A stretch of DNA of 64,000 nucleotides from assembly GCF_900176465.1 (NCBI RefSeq), contig NZ_FWXR01000001.1, positions 496,001 to 560,000 on the forward strand, read 5' to 3'. Positions 1 to 8,090 of the stretch are shown here, in pieces. The notes beneath the pieces are model-generated. The model saw only the letters and a program-made list of their open reading frames with translations, ran no database searches and was not told the origin of the DNA. Numbering within the stretch: position 1 is the first letter of the stretch; each line of letters starts with the position of its first letter. Origin of the DNA: Fulvimarina manganoxydans. Its GTDB lineage: Bacteria; Pseudomonadota; Alphaproteobacteria; Rhizobiales; Rhizobiaceae. The translations under genes and the position numbers were made by a program.

Positions 1-213
1 CGCAGCGACCGCGGTCACCCTCCATAACGAGCAGCAGGACTCGCGGGTCAAAGTGTTGGCACGCCGCTCCAGACAGATACGCTGATTAGCGCATCGACGC
101 AGACTGTCGAGCATCCTTGCCTACCGTTAGTCCTTTATCAACCTTTCAATTTCTTCATTGCAGTATCGATCACCAGCCGTTTCATCTATTAGATGCGGCC
201 TGCCATTGAAACG

Positions 214-249
214 AAAAAGGCTCCCCTTCAATCGAAGAGGAGCCTTTTT
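214..249 (-). terminator. Intrinsic terminator of gyrA
   Basis: A perfect 11-bp inverted repeat (AAAAAGGCTCC at 214-224, GGAGCCTTTTT at 239-249) surrounds a 14-nt loop. It lies 21 nt past the gyrA stop. It has A/T runs on both sides, so it could end transcripts from either strand. Nothing else is recognisable in 1-213. Confidence 0.85.
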
Positions 250-270
250 GCTAGATCTGCCGAGAGGCGG

Positions 271-3138
271 TCAGACCTCTTCATCCGGGTTCGAGCCGTC
301 AGGTCCGGAGAGATCGCCATCGTTCCTGTTCGTGGCCGAATTCTCGCCGCTTTCCGATGAGCCGTCCTCTGGTTCGATGATCGCGTCGGCGTCTGCTTCA
401 CCCGCCTCATCCGTTCCCTGATCGGGAATGCGCTCCACCGAGACGACGCGCTCGCCTTCGGCTGTGCGGAAGATCGTCACGCCGCGTGTCGCGCGACCGG
501 CAATGCGGATGCCTTCGACCGGAACGCGGATCAACTGACCCCGATCGGTGACGAGCAGAATCTGGTCGCCCGGCTCGACGGGGAAGCCCGCGATCAACTG
601 GCCGATCTCGCCCATCCGGTTCACGTCGGTCGCACGAATTCCCTTGCCGCCGCGCCCGGAGGTGCGGAAGTCGTAGGAGGATGAGCGCTTGCCATAGCCG
701 AATTCGCTGACCGTGAGGATGAACTCCTCATTGGCCGACAGGAAGCCGTAGCGCTCGGGATCGATGCGAACGTCCTCGATGCCCTCTTCGTCGACCGACA
801 CCTCGCTCTGCACCTCGCCATCGGTGGCGCGGCTCATCTTGATATAGGTCGAGCGCTCGGCCGGTGTCGCATCCACATGACGCAGGATCGCCATGGAGAT
901 CAGCCGATCGCCCTTGGCCATCGAAATGCCGCGCACGCCGACCGAGTTGCGGCCCGCAAAGACGCGCACATCGGTCGCGGGGAAACGAATGCACAGGCCC
1001 GACGACGCCGTGAGAAGCACATCGTCCTCCTCCTGGCAGGTCGCGACGGCGAGAATTTCGTCGCCGTCTTCCTCGAGCTTCATCGCGATCTTGCCGTTGC
1101 GATTCACCTGCGTGAAATCGCTCAGCTTGTTGCGGCGAACGGTGCCGCGCGTCGTCGCGAACATGACGTTCAGCTTTTCCGCCGCCTCGTCGTCGGTCGG
1201 CAGCGGCAGAATCGAGGTGATGCGCTCGTTCTTTTCGAGCGGCAGCATATTGATCAATGCCTTGCCACGCGATTGCGGCGTCGCCAGAGGCAGCCGCCAG
1301 ACCTTCTCCTTGTAGACGATGCCACGGGAGGAGAAGAACAGGACGGGCGTATGGGTGTTGGCGACGAAGAGCCGGGTGACCGAATCCTCGTCGTTCTTCA
1401 GGCTCATGCCCGAACGGCCCTTGCCGCCCCGGCGCTGGGCCCGATAGACGCTGAGCGGAACGCGCTTGATGTAGCCGCCATGGCTGACGGTCACGACCAT
1501 GTCCTCGCGCGGGATCAGGTCCTCATCGTCGAGATCGGCCGCGCCTTCCGTCAATTCGGTCCGGCGCGGCGTGGCGAACTCGTCGCGAATATCGGTCAGC
1601 TCATCTTTGATGATCTGAAGAACGCGAGCCCGCGAGGACAGAATATCGAGATAGTCCTTGATCTCGGTCCCGATCTTTTCGAGCTCGTCGCCGATCTCGT
1701 CACGGCCGAGTGCCGTCAGACGCTGGAGGCGCAGATCGAGGATCGCACGCGCCTGGGCCTCGGACAGGCGATAGGTGCCGGCCTCCGAAATGCGATGGCG
1801 CGGGTCGTCGATGAGACGCACGAGCGGCGCCACATCCTTGGCGTCCCATTCACGCTCCATCAACTGCTCGCGAGCCGTCGCCGGATCGGGCGCCTGGCGA
1901 ATGAGCTTGATCACCTCGTCGATATTGGCGACGGCGATGGCAAGACCAACCAACACATGGGCGCGCTCGCGCGCTTTGCGCAGGAGATATTTAGTCCGCC
2001 GGTTGACCACCTCTTCGCGGAAGGCGACGAAGGCCGACAGCATGTCCATCAAGGTCAGCTGTTCGGGCTTGCCGCCATTCAGCGCGACGATATTGGCGCC
2101 GAAGGAGGTTTGAAGCGGCGTGAAACGATAAAGTTGGTTGAGAACGACGTCGCTGGAGGCGTCGCGCTTCAATTCGATGACGACGCGGTAACCCTCGCGA
2201 TCGGATTCGTCGCGAATGTCGGAGATGCCCTCGATCCGCTTGTCGCGAACGAGTTCGGCCATCTTCTCGATCATCGTCGCCTTGTTCACTTGATACGGAA
2301 CTTCGGTGACGACGATGGCCTCGCGGTCCCCGCGCATCGTTTCCACATGGACCTTGCCGCGCATAAGGATCGAGCCGCGACCGGTCGAATAGGCCGACAG
2401 GATACCGGCCCGGCCGAGCACGATCGCACCGGTCGGGAAATCCGGCCCCGGAATAATCTCCATCATCTCGGACAGAGAAATCGCCGGATTGTCGATCAGC
2501 GCAATACAGCCATCGATCACTTCACCCAGATTATGGGGCGGAATGTTCGTCGCCATGCCGACGGCGATGCCGCCCGACCCATTGACGAGGAGATTTGGAA
2601 AGCGGGCCGGAAGGACGACAGGCTCGGTCTCGCGTCCGTCGTAATTGTCCTGGAAGTCGACCGTTTCCTTGTCGATGTCGACGAGGAGCGCATCGGTGAT
2701 CTTCTGAAGACGGCACTCGGTGTAGCGCATGGCCGCCGGCGGATCGCCGTCGATCGAGCCGAAATTTCCCTGGCCCTCGATGAGCGGGGCGCGCATCGAC
2801 CAGTCCTGCGCCATGCGCACCAGCGCGTCATAGATCGCCGAGTCGCCATGGGGATGGAACTTACCCATCACCTCGCCGACCACACCCGCCGATTTGCGGT
2901 AAGGCTTGGTCGAGGTGAGGCCCATCTCGTTCATGGCATGTAGAATGCGGCGATGGACGGGCTTCAGGCCATCGCGCACGTCGGGGAGGGCGCGGCTGAC
3001 GATGACGCTCATGGCGTAATCGAGATAGCTGCGCTGCATTTCCTCTATGATCGAAACGGTGCCGATACCGCTTTCGGTCGGCCCTTCCGGCCCCCTGGGG
3101 GGAGGTGCGGGCGGAATGTCGTCGTTCTCTTCGGCCAA
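271..3138 (-). CDS. gyrA: DNA gyrase subunit A
   Basis: GyrA breaks and rejoins DNA in the GyrA2GyrB2 complex that introduces negative supercoils. At 955 aa it is full length for alphaproteobacteria. The catalytic tyrosine is Tyr139 in AMRYTECRL. The quinolone-resistance region reads GDSAIYD (Ser100 and Asp104, matching E. coli Ser83/Asp87), so it looks quinolone-sensitive. A GyrA box, QRRGGKG, near residue 568 shows it is gyrase and not ParC. The C-terminal tail is acidic. The chosen start is TTG at 3138, with AGGA 8 nt upstream. marC is divergent, as in other Rhizobiales. Confidence 0.97.
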   Translation of the reverse strand: MAEENDDIPPAPPPRGPEGPTESGIGTVSIIEEMQRSYLDYAMSVIVSRALPDVRDGLKPVHRRILHAMNEMGLTSTKPYRKSAGVVGEVMGKFHPHGDSAIYDALVRMAQDWSMRAPLIEGQGNFGSIDGDPPAAMRYTECRLQKITDALLVDIDKETVDFQDNYDGRETEPVVLPARFPNLLVNGSGGIAVGMATNIPPHNLGEVIDGCIALIDNPAISLSEMMEIIPGPDFPTGAIVLGRAGILSAYSTGRGSILMRGKVHVETMRGDREAIVVTEVPYQVNKATMIEKMAELVRDKRIEGISDIRDESDREGYRVVIELKRDASSDVVLNQLYRFTPLQTSFGANIVALNGGKPEQLTLMDMLSAFVAFREEVVNRRTKYLLRKARERAHVLVGLAIAVANIDEVIKLIRQAPDPATAREQLMEREWDAKDVAPLVRLIDDPRHRISEAGTYRLSEAQARAILDLRLQRLTALGRDEIGDELEKIGTEIKDYLDILSSRARVLQIIKDELTDIRDEFATPRRTELTEGAADLDDEDLIPREDMVVTVSHGGYIKRVPLSVYRAQRRGGKGRSGMSLKNDEDSVTRLFVANTHTPVLFFSSRGIVYKEKVWRLPLATPQSRGKALINMLPLEKNERITSILPLPTDDEAAEKLNVMFATTRGTVRRNKLSDFTQVNRNGKIAMKLEEDGDEILAVATCQEEDDVLLTASSGLCIRFPATDVRVFAGRNSVGVRGISMAKGDRLISMAILRHVDATPAERSTYIKMSRATDGEVQSEVSVDEEGIEDVRIDPERYGFLSANEEFILTVSEFGYGKRSSSYDFRTSGRGGKGIRATDVNRMGEIGQLIAGFPVEPGDQILLVTDRGQLIRVPVEGIRIAGRATRGVTIFRTAEGERVVSVERIPDQGTDEAGEADADAIIEPEDGSSESGENSATNRNDGDLSGPDGSNPDEEV

Positions 3139-3381
3139 GGAATCGTCCTGAAAATCCGATGGATGCGTGCGCTCGCTATAGACCGAAGGTCAAAGGCAGC
3201 GCAAACAATGCCGCGCGCCCGGAATGGCACGGCAGCTCAGACCGGTCATATAAGACCGATGACAGGGGTGTGAAAGCGATAGAGCGCGTTTGGCGAGCCA
3301 TGACGAGCTCCCGCGCAGCGTTCCTTGCCTCCTAACCCAAAGGATGGTGTGAAGAAGAGGCTGCACCCATGCGAGGGCTCG

Positions 3382-4020
3382 ATGCTCGATCTTCTTCTCA
3401 ATGGCTTCGTGACGCTGTTCGTCATCGTCGATCCGCTCGGGCTTATCCCGCTCTTTCTGGCGGTGACACCGGGTGTCGATCAGAAAGGTCGTATCGCGAT
3501 TGCCATGCGGGCCTGCCTCCTTGCTTTGGCGATTCTCTCCGTCTTCGCGCTGGTCGGTCTTTCGCTGCTTCAGACGCTGGGAATCTCGCTCGGGGCGTTT
3601 CGGGTGGCCGGCGGGCTGTTTCTCTTCTGGATCGGATTCGAACTGGTCTTCGAACGGCGCAAGGAGCGCCATCAAAAGAGCGCCGATCGCGCCGTTGCGG
3701 AAAATGACGATATTGCCGACGTCGCGGCCTTTCCGCTCGCAATTCCCCTGATTGCCGGTCCCGGCGCGATCTCCGCCGTCATCCTCCTGTCCGGCCAATT
3801 GCCGAGCGTGATCGGCAAGGCCGGCGTCATCGCCACCATCGCCTTGGCTTTGGCCGTGACCTTCGCCTGCCTTGCCGTCGCCCATCGCATCGACGGACTT
3901 CTCGGCGCGACCGGCCGGGCCGTCATCTCACGCCTCCTCGGCGTCGTTCTCGCCGCTTTGGCCGTCCAATTCGTCGCCGATGGGGCGATCCAGCTCTTCG
4001 ACATCAATACGGCTCGATAG
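3382..4020 (+). CDS. MarC family integral membrane protein
   Basis: This is a 212-aa polytopic membrane protein with about six hydrophobic segments. It has the MarC-type opening FVTLFVIVDPLGLIPLFL and a central AIPLIAGPGAISAVILL segment, typical of the MarC/YchE family (PF01914). The family's function is unsettled: the old link to multiple antibiotic resistance was withdrawn. The reading frame continues upstream to a TTG at 3325. The ATG at 3382 was preferred because the family starts there and GAGG precedes it by 5-6 nt. It sits beside gyrA in many Rhizobiales. Confidence 0.88.
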   Translation: MLDLLLNGFVTLFVIVDPLGLIPLFLAVTPGVDQKGRIAIAMRACLLALAILSVFALVGLSLLQTLGISLGAFRVAGGLFLFWIGFELVFERRKERHQKSADRAVAENDDIADVAAFPLAIPLIAGPGAISAVILLSGQLPSVIGKAGVIATIALALAVTFACLAVAHRIDGLLGATGRAVISRLLGVVLAALAVQFVADGAIQLFDINTAR

Positions 4021-4210
4021 CGATCTGCCTCGCGATTCTCGGGCGTATCAAGAGGTCTCGAAGACGGGCGGATGGCGCACCGTCGGGCGACACGATAAAC
4101 GGTCGAGAGACGGAAAATAGACGGGCTCTGCCTTGGAAAAGACTGCCTGACGCCGTCCGGGGCGTTGATCCTGCGGGATATCGAGTCACTGCGATCTGCC
4201 GAGATTGGGC

Positions 4211-4630
4211 TTATACGGAGGTTTCCTCGGACTGGCGGAGCACGCAGCCGGTGATCTTCATCGTCCCGTCCGGCTGACGCTCCAGGGTGTAGGAGGCGAC
4301 CCAGCTTCGACCTTTCGGCCCCGTGAGGTGAACGTCCTGGCGAAAGCCGCCGCGATAGGGCTCCAATTTCCCGAAAACGACATTGCTGGCGCGATAGACG
4401 GAGGGATATCCGCTTCTGACCATCTTCATGAAGCGGTCCTCGGTGCCGAACATCGAGCGGATGCCGGGTGCGGCATAGGAAAAGGCCGCGGCGGCGTCAT
4501 CCGTGCGGAACGCGTTGATTTGGGCGGAGATCACCGCCCGAATGTCCTCGGCGTCACCGGCTCGAGCCGGCGCTCCCGTGATCAAGACGCCCAATAAGGC
4601 CAATGTGAAAAGGATTGGGCGCCATGTCAT
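4211..4630 (-). CDS. DUF4864 family exported protein
   Basis: This 139-aa protein has a cleavable signal peptide (hydrophobic residues about 5-18, cleavage after APARA). The mature part has the DUF4864 pattern: a helix with ISAQINAFRTDDAAAAF, then YAAPGIRSMFG, a VRSGYPSVYR segment and a C-terminal strand ending near ITGCVLRQ. The fold resembles small NTF2/SnoaL-like domains, but no enzyme activity is established. It is predicted periplasmic. GGGAG lies upstream of the ATG. It converges with marC across about 190 bp containing no recognisable gene. Confidence 0.78.
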   Translation of the reverse strand: MTWRPILFTLALLGVLITGAPARAGDAEDIRAVISAQINAFRTDDAAAAFSYAAPGIRSMFGTEDRFMKMVRSGYPSVYRASNVVFGKLEPYRGGFRQDVHLTGPKGRSWVASYTLERQPDGTMKITGCVLRQSEETSV

Positions 4631-4751
4631 GATCCGAGGTCTCCCTGTCCGATACTCATATCCTGAAGATGAGATACGGTTTTCGGAACCAGGATCGGTC
4701 TCAAAAGCCTGTGAAATCGCTCCTTCTCACGTCAGAGTGACGGTGGAGCCG

Positions 4752-4970
4752 TCAGAAGTCATTGGCCGAATGCAGATCCTCTGGGCGTCTGCCAACGTCC
4801 GATCCGCTTAAGTGGACGACAACCCGACGCCGATCCGTGCGAGAGCCCTCGCGGGGGTGCGAGACGACTTCGACATCGACCGATTGGCCGAGTTCGGCGG
4901 CCTGATTGAGAGCCTTGCTCAAAGCCTCGGCGCAGCGATGCACCTCTTGGATTGCCTCCTCGCGTGTCAT
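4752..4970 (-). CDS. Small hypothetical protein (72 aa)
   Basis: The protein is not recognised. It has 72 residues, no signal peptide and no membrane segment. An amphipathic helix (EEAIQEVHRCAEALSKALNQ) is followed by a strand-rich half with two V-rich segments. GGAAG lies about 9 nt before the ATG. It could be read in the same direction as the DUF4864 gene 121 bp away. An overlapping longer frame in another phase is Arg/Gly-rich and less protein-like. Confidence 0.5.
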   Translation of the reverse strand: MTREEAIQEVHRCAEALSKALNQAAELGQSVDVEVVSHPREGSRTDRRRVVVHLSGSDVGRRPEDLHSANDF

Positions 4971-5104
4971 GGGACGTAACTTCCTTTCTGATCTCTCGTG
5001 ATGGTCCTATTGCGTCTGCCGTCTCAAGATGGCCGATCGAATCTCGGGTCTCACCCGCGTCTCGGATACGCCGCGCCGTCACGATTCGTTGCAAAATGAT
5101 GTGG

Positions 5105-5145
5105 AGAAAAGAAAGAAGCCGTCCAGGTCGCCCCGGACGGCTCTT
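5105..5145 (-). terminator. Intrinsic terminator reading leftward
   Basis: Perfect 8-bp stem AGCCGTCC (5117-5124) / GGACGGCT (5135-5142). On the minus strand it is followed by TCTTTCTTTTCT. It would stop a leftward transcript, but no convincing minus-strand gene lies between here and the tRNA at 5656. Confidence 0.6.
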
Positions 5146-5655
5146 CAGCGGTCGATCCTGCCGGTACATCCGCGGTCAGGACAGACCGATCGCGCCAGGC
5201 TCCGTCAGGGTGGAGCGCGCCGATCTGGGGCTATCGTCCCGCCTTCGGCTTTCGCGAGGCTGGAGATCGGTTGGCAAACGACGAAGCGATCCGCGCGCGA
5301 TGAGAAACATCGTGAGGAACCGAAGGCTGCGCTGGCCGCGATCCGGTGGCCGCTTCTCGCGCACTAGCGCGACGGGGCGGCGAAAAGAACGTAGCCATGT
5401 CTGAATCGAAGCGGCGGCAGCGGCGGCGATCGATTCGCGTCGCGGCGGAGCGAATTCAGTCGAGGCGGACACGCTCGGACAGGAGCGACGCCGTCCAATT
5501 GGCCCGGTGACATGTGTTTGTCACGGGCAAAGCGCATGCTTTGAACGCAACCGCGAAATTCGATCGATTTCGAGGGTTGCATTCGTCCGAGAGACCGGTT
5601 AGCAAGCCTCCACCGGCGGCCGAGACGGCAACGACCTCTCAGCCGACCAAGGCAA
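5146..5655. other. Intergenic stretch with no supported gene
   Basis: About 510 bp lie between the leftward terminator and tRNA-Arg. Open frames here are Arg/Pro/Ser-rich, start at GTG or without a ribosome-binding site, and look like GC-driven shadows. The tRNA promoter must lie at the right edge, but no clear -35/-10 pair is visible. Confidence 0.5.
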
Positions 5656-7263
5656 GCGCCCGTAGCTCAGCTGGATAGAGCACCAGACTACGAATCTGGG
5701 GGTCAGAGGTTCGAATCCTTTCGGGCGCGCCATCTCGCTTCTAGGGGGTGGAAAATCACCTAATATCCTGAATGGAAAGGATAAATTAGGTGTTCGAAGT
5801 CCTTCGATCCGGCTGTATGCCAAAGGCTCCAGAAAAGCCAGTCTAAGGACTGTTTTCTTGCCGATCAAATCGGCATTCATCCATATTTTCCAAGGTCTTG
5901 ATAGAAAATGGAGTGCGTGTTCGAACGACTTCTCCCAGGTCATGCGCGGTTTGCCGTTTGCTACCAGCTGTTCTTCGGCCAAAGCCTTTTCCCGCTCCAG
6001 CTTACTGATGCGCTTTTCATAGGCTGCAATGACTGAGGCGTTGTCGGTCTCGACGATGCGGTCGAGCACTGCCTCGATCTTCTTTTCGACCTCGGCGACG
6101 TTGGCCTTGAGATGCTTTGTGGCGTGCTTCGCCTGCGCAAGGCGCATGTCCCACGCATCCTTGAACATGGCTTTCGCCAGCTTGAACAGGTTCTCGGACG
6201 GCTCCAGACGCTCCAGAAGTCCTTCGAACGAGCTTTCCAGCTCTTCGCGCTTGATGGACTTGCGGTAGCTCTCACAGCCCTTGGTCGGGCAGAGATAATA
6301 CGGATACTTTTGATTCTTGCCCTGCAACCAGCAGGCAGTCAGCGGCTTCTGGCAATCGTCGCAGAGGATAAAGCCGCGCAGCGGGAAGTCCGCATTGATG
6401 TCTTTGCGTGCCGGAGCCTTTGCCGTGCCTTTTAGGCGAGTCTGAATCTTCTCGAAGGTCTCAAAGCTGATAAGCCCTTCGTGCTTGCCCTTGCGCAGCG
6501 TGACTCCCCAGCCGGGAGATTCGATATACCCGGCATAGACGACGCGCGTCAGCATGTCGGTGATGCGCTGATTACGGATTTCGCCGTTCGGCAAGTCTTT
6601 CGGGAAAGACGGCTGACGCTCCAGAAAGCGTTTCACTTCGACCTGCGTCTCGAAGCGCCCGGAGGCATAGCCTTCCAGCGCTTCTTGCAGGACGGAGGCA
6701 TTCGGCTCATCGCGCACTAGGATTTTGCCATGCCCGCTTTCGCGCTCATAACGATAGCCGACCGGAGCCTGATGCACCCAATAGCCATTTTGCATGCGCG
6801 CGCGCATACGGTTGACCGTCTGCTCGCCGTTTTTCTGGCGCTGGTGCTGGGAAACAGAAGCAAGAAGGTTCTCGACAAGCTGAGAGTCGGAATCTTCGCC
6901 GAATTCGATAGAGGGGCTGACAAGGACGCCACCGGCATCGCCGATCTTCACCCGCAGCTCAAAATGCGCCATCAGTCCGCGCGCAAGGCGGCTGATGTCG
7001 TCAATGATGACCGCGTGCGGTTCCTTGCGGTGTTGCGAAAGGAAAGCCAGCATGGCTTGCATGCCGGGGCGGGAGGTGAGGCTTCCTGAGCTGTCGTCGC
7101 GGAAAACTTCGACGACTTCGTAATTTTTGTACTTGGCGAACTCGCGGCAGCGCGTTTCCTGGGAGCCGAGGCCGTCACCGCGCACGGTCTGCTTCGTGCT
7201 CGACACGCGGCAATAGATGACGGCCTTGCTTATATCCCGGTCTTGTGTCTCGTGCATGTTCAT
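5599..7263 (-). CDS. Large serine recombinase (integrase of the element)
   Basis: This recombinase carries out integration and excision through a 5'-phosphoserine intermediate. It has an N-terminal resolvase domain with the catalytic serine in YCRVSSTKQ, a DDISRLARG motif, then a recombinase domain (PF07508-like). A zinc ribbon follows (CDDC ... CPTKGC), then a long coiled coil. The start at 7263 has GGAGG 5 nt upstream; a TTG at 7293 is in frame. Residues 511-554 are encoded by the antisense of tRNA-Arg and the chromosome beyond it (MARPKGFEPLTPR...), so the present C-terminal tail was gained on integration. A small gene lies 41 nt upstream, probably co-transcribed. Confidence 0.92.
   Translation of the reverse strand: MNMHETQDRDISKAVIYCRVSSTKQTVRGDGLGSQETRCREFAKYKNYEVVEVFRDDSSGSLTSRPGMQAMLAFLSQHRKEPHAVIIDDISRLARGLMAHFELRVKIGDAGGVLVSPSIEFGEDSDSQLVENLLASVSQHQRQKNGEQTVNRMRARMQNGYWVHQAPVGYRYERESGHGKILVRDEPNASVLQEALEGYASGRFETQVEVKRFLERQPSFPKDLPNGEIRNQRITDMLTRVVYAGYIESPGWGVTLRKGKHEGLISFETFEKIQTRLKGTAKAPARKDINADFPLRGFILCDDCQKPLTACWLQGKNQKYPYYLCPTKGCESYRKSIKREELESSFEGLLERLEPSENLFKLAKAMFKDAWDMRLAQAKHATKHLKANVAEVEKKIEAVLDRIVETDNASVIAAYEKRISKLEREKALAEEQLVANGKPRMTWEKSFEHALHFLSRPWKIWMNADLIGKKTVLRLAFLEPLAYSRIEGLRTPNLSFPFRILGDFPPPRSEMARPKGFEPLTPRFVVWCSIQLSYGRLPWSAERSLPSRPPVEAC
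5656..5732 (+). tRNA. tRNA-Arg(ACG)
   Basis: This is a 77-nt cloverleaf. The acceptor stem GCGCCCG pairs with CGGGCGC. The D arm contains AGCTCAGCTGGATAGAGC. The anticodon stem CCAGA/TCTGG holds the loop CTACGAA, so the anticodon is ACG (read as ICG, decoding CGU/CGC/CGA). The T arm has GGTTCGAATCC, and the 3' CCA is encoded. The tRNA is intact and is the integration target of the element that begins directly after it. Confidence 0.97.
5716..5734 (+). other. Putative attachment site at the tRNA end (attL)
   Basis: The 3' end of tRNA-Arg and two following bases form a 19-bp segment. It matches 15 of 19 positions at 26139-26157, including an identical GCGCCATC at the right edge of both copies. 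A serine recombinase needs only a short shared core, so limited identity is expected. The crossover point itself cannot be read from one sequence. Confidence 0.5.
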
Positions 7264-7304
7264 GTCTGCCTCCAGTCCGCCCTTCATGTTCAAGGGGCTG
7301 GAAT

Positions 7305-7616
7305 CTAAGTGTTTTCAGGTTGCTCTAAAGGCTTCGATTTTACTCTATCGAAGCCTTCTTTTGCGCACGGACAGGACTCTTCCGAATCTTGTCCACATAC
7401 TTCTTGCAAGGGATGGACGCCGAAGCCGAGGTCTACAAAGGCAACCATGATAGACCAGATGGCCTGAAGGAACTCCTCTTTCTGTTCTTCGCTCAGGTTC
7501 GGATCGTCGAGATACGCCTGATACTTCTCCACATCCACAGTAACGATAGGCCGTGCTGACGCATCGAAACGACCGGAGAGATTGCGGTTACCGCCATTCG
7601 TGTTATCACCCAACAT
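7305..7616 (-). CDS. Small protein co-transcribed with the recombinase
   Basis: This is a 103-aa soluble protein without a recognised domain. The centre is helical and acidic (VDVEKYQAYLDDPNLSEEQK), followed by a hydrophobic helix (AIWSIMVAFVDLGFGVHPLQ). The tail contains three cysteines (VCGQ, CPC). An AAGGGG ribosome-binding site and its own promoter precede it, and it ends 41 nt before the recombinase start. By position it may control the recombinase or help excision. That role is inferred from context only. Confidence 0.7.
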   Translation of the reverse strand: MLGDNTNGGNRNLSGRFDASARPIVTVDVEKYQAYLDDPNLSEEQKEEFLQAIWSIMVAFVDLGFGVHPLQEVCGQDSEESCPCAKEGFDRVKSKPLEQPENT

Positions 7617-7633
7617 ATCGCACCCCTTCTATA

Positions 7634-7663
7634 ATTTTACTACTAAATGTAGTAGTCGATCAA
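7634..7663 (-). promoter_or_regulatory. Recombinase operon promoter with internal palindrome
   Basis: On the minus strand TTGATC (7658-7663) is followed after 18 nt by TAAAAT (7634-7639), a reasonable sigma-70-type promoter. It lies just ahead of the 7616 start codon. The spacer is occupied by the palindrome ACTACTA-AATG-TAGTAGT (7639-7656), well placed to be a repressor site. It is AT-rich against a GC-rich background. Confidence 0.5.
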
Positions 7664-7678
7664 ATTCTACATCCTTCG

Positions 7679-7728
7679 ATAGTCTGTCTGAGTCCGCTCC
7701 ACTCCTTTTGAATCCGTTTGAGTCCGCT
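7679..7728. repeat. Five helically phased 10-bp imperfect repeats
   Basis: Consecutive decamers read ATAGTCTGTC, TGAGTCCGCT, CCACTCCTTT, TGAATCCGTT, TGAGTCCGCT. Two copies are identical, and a TCC (TCT in the first copy) recurs every 10 bp, once per helical turn. They lie just upstream of the recombinase promoter, between it and the preceding gene's stop at 7740. They look like binding sites for a protein that polymerises or bends DNA. Confidence 0.55.
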
Positions 7729-7739
7729 TCGCCCCGCCG

Positions 7740-8090
7740 TCATTCTTCAGCGAGCTTTTCCCAATCGGGCGGGATCAGTTTGAAGAGGCCGCAGGTCTCG
7801 CCACCGACCGGCACGACGACGCGCCGCCCCTGAAAACCGTGATAGATGCAATAGTTGAAGGACTGGCAGGGCTGACCCGGACGTGTCGGATAGCGGCACT
7901 GGTACTCGCTGCCGATATGCGGCGTGCCGACATTGCAGGCGAACCAGATACCGCCCAGGAGCATCAGCACGCGCGGACGCTTGAGCGCCGCGACTGTCAA
8001 ATCCCAAGGCGCATCGAGAATGCGCAGGATGATATGCGGGCGCTTGTGCGGCTTCTTCGTGCCAGTGATTTTCACATCGTAATCATTCAT
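7740..8090 (-). CDS. Small membrane protein downstream of the coupling protein
   Basis: This 116-aa protein has one hydrophobic segment (VLMLLGGIWFACNVG, about residues 41-55) and a Cys-bearing C-terminal half (CRYP, CQSFNYCIYHGFQG, CGLF). It was not matched to a named family. The ATG at 8090 overlaps the coupling-protein stop by 8 nt, so translation is probably coupled. It may assist the coupling protein at the membrane. A longer frame upstream lies wholly inside that gene and was not used. Confidence 0.65.
   Translation of the reverse strand: MNDYDVKITGTKKPHKRPHIILRILDAPWDLTVAALKRPRVLMLLGGIWFACNVGTPHIGSEYQCRYPTRPGQPCQSFNYCIYHGFQGRRVVVPVGGETCGLFKLIPPDWEKLAEE

Noticed and set aside
877-2943. 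688-aa frame antisense to gyrA
   Set aside because: Composition is that of a GC-rich shadow (Arg/His/Asp-rich, no domain), and gyrA on the other strand has all its motifs.
4759-5169. 136-aa minus frame overlapping the 72-aa small gene
   Set aside because: Arg/Gly-rich, crosses the terminator at 5105-5145, and has a poorer start than the 72-aa frame.
5176-5472. 98-aa minus frame upstream of the leftward terminator
   Set aside because: GTG start without a ribosome-binding site and Arg/Ser/Pro-rich composition. Position alone was not enough.
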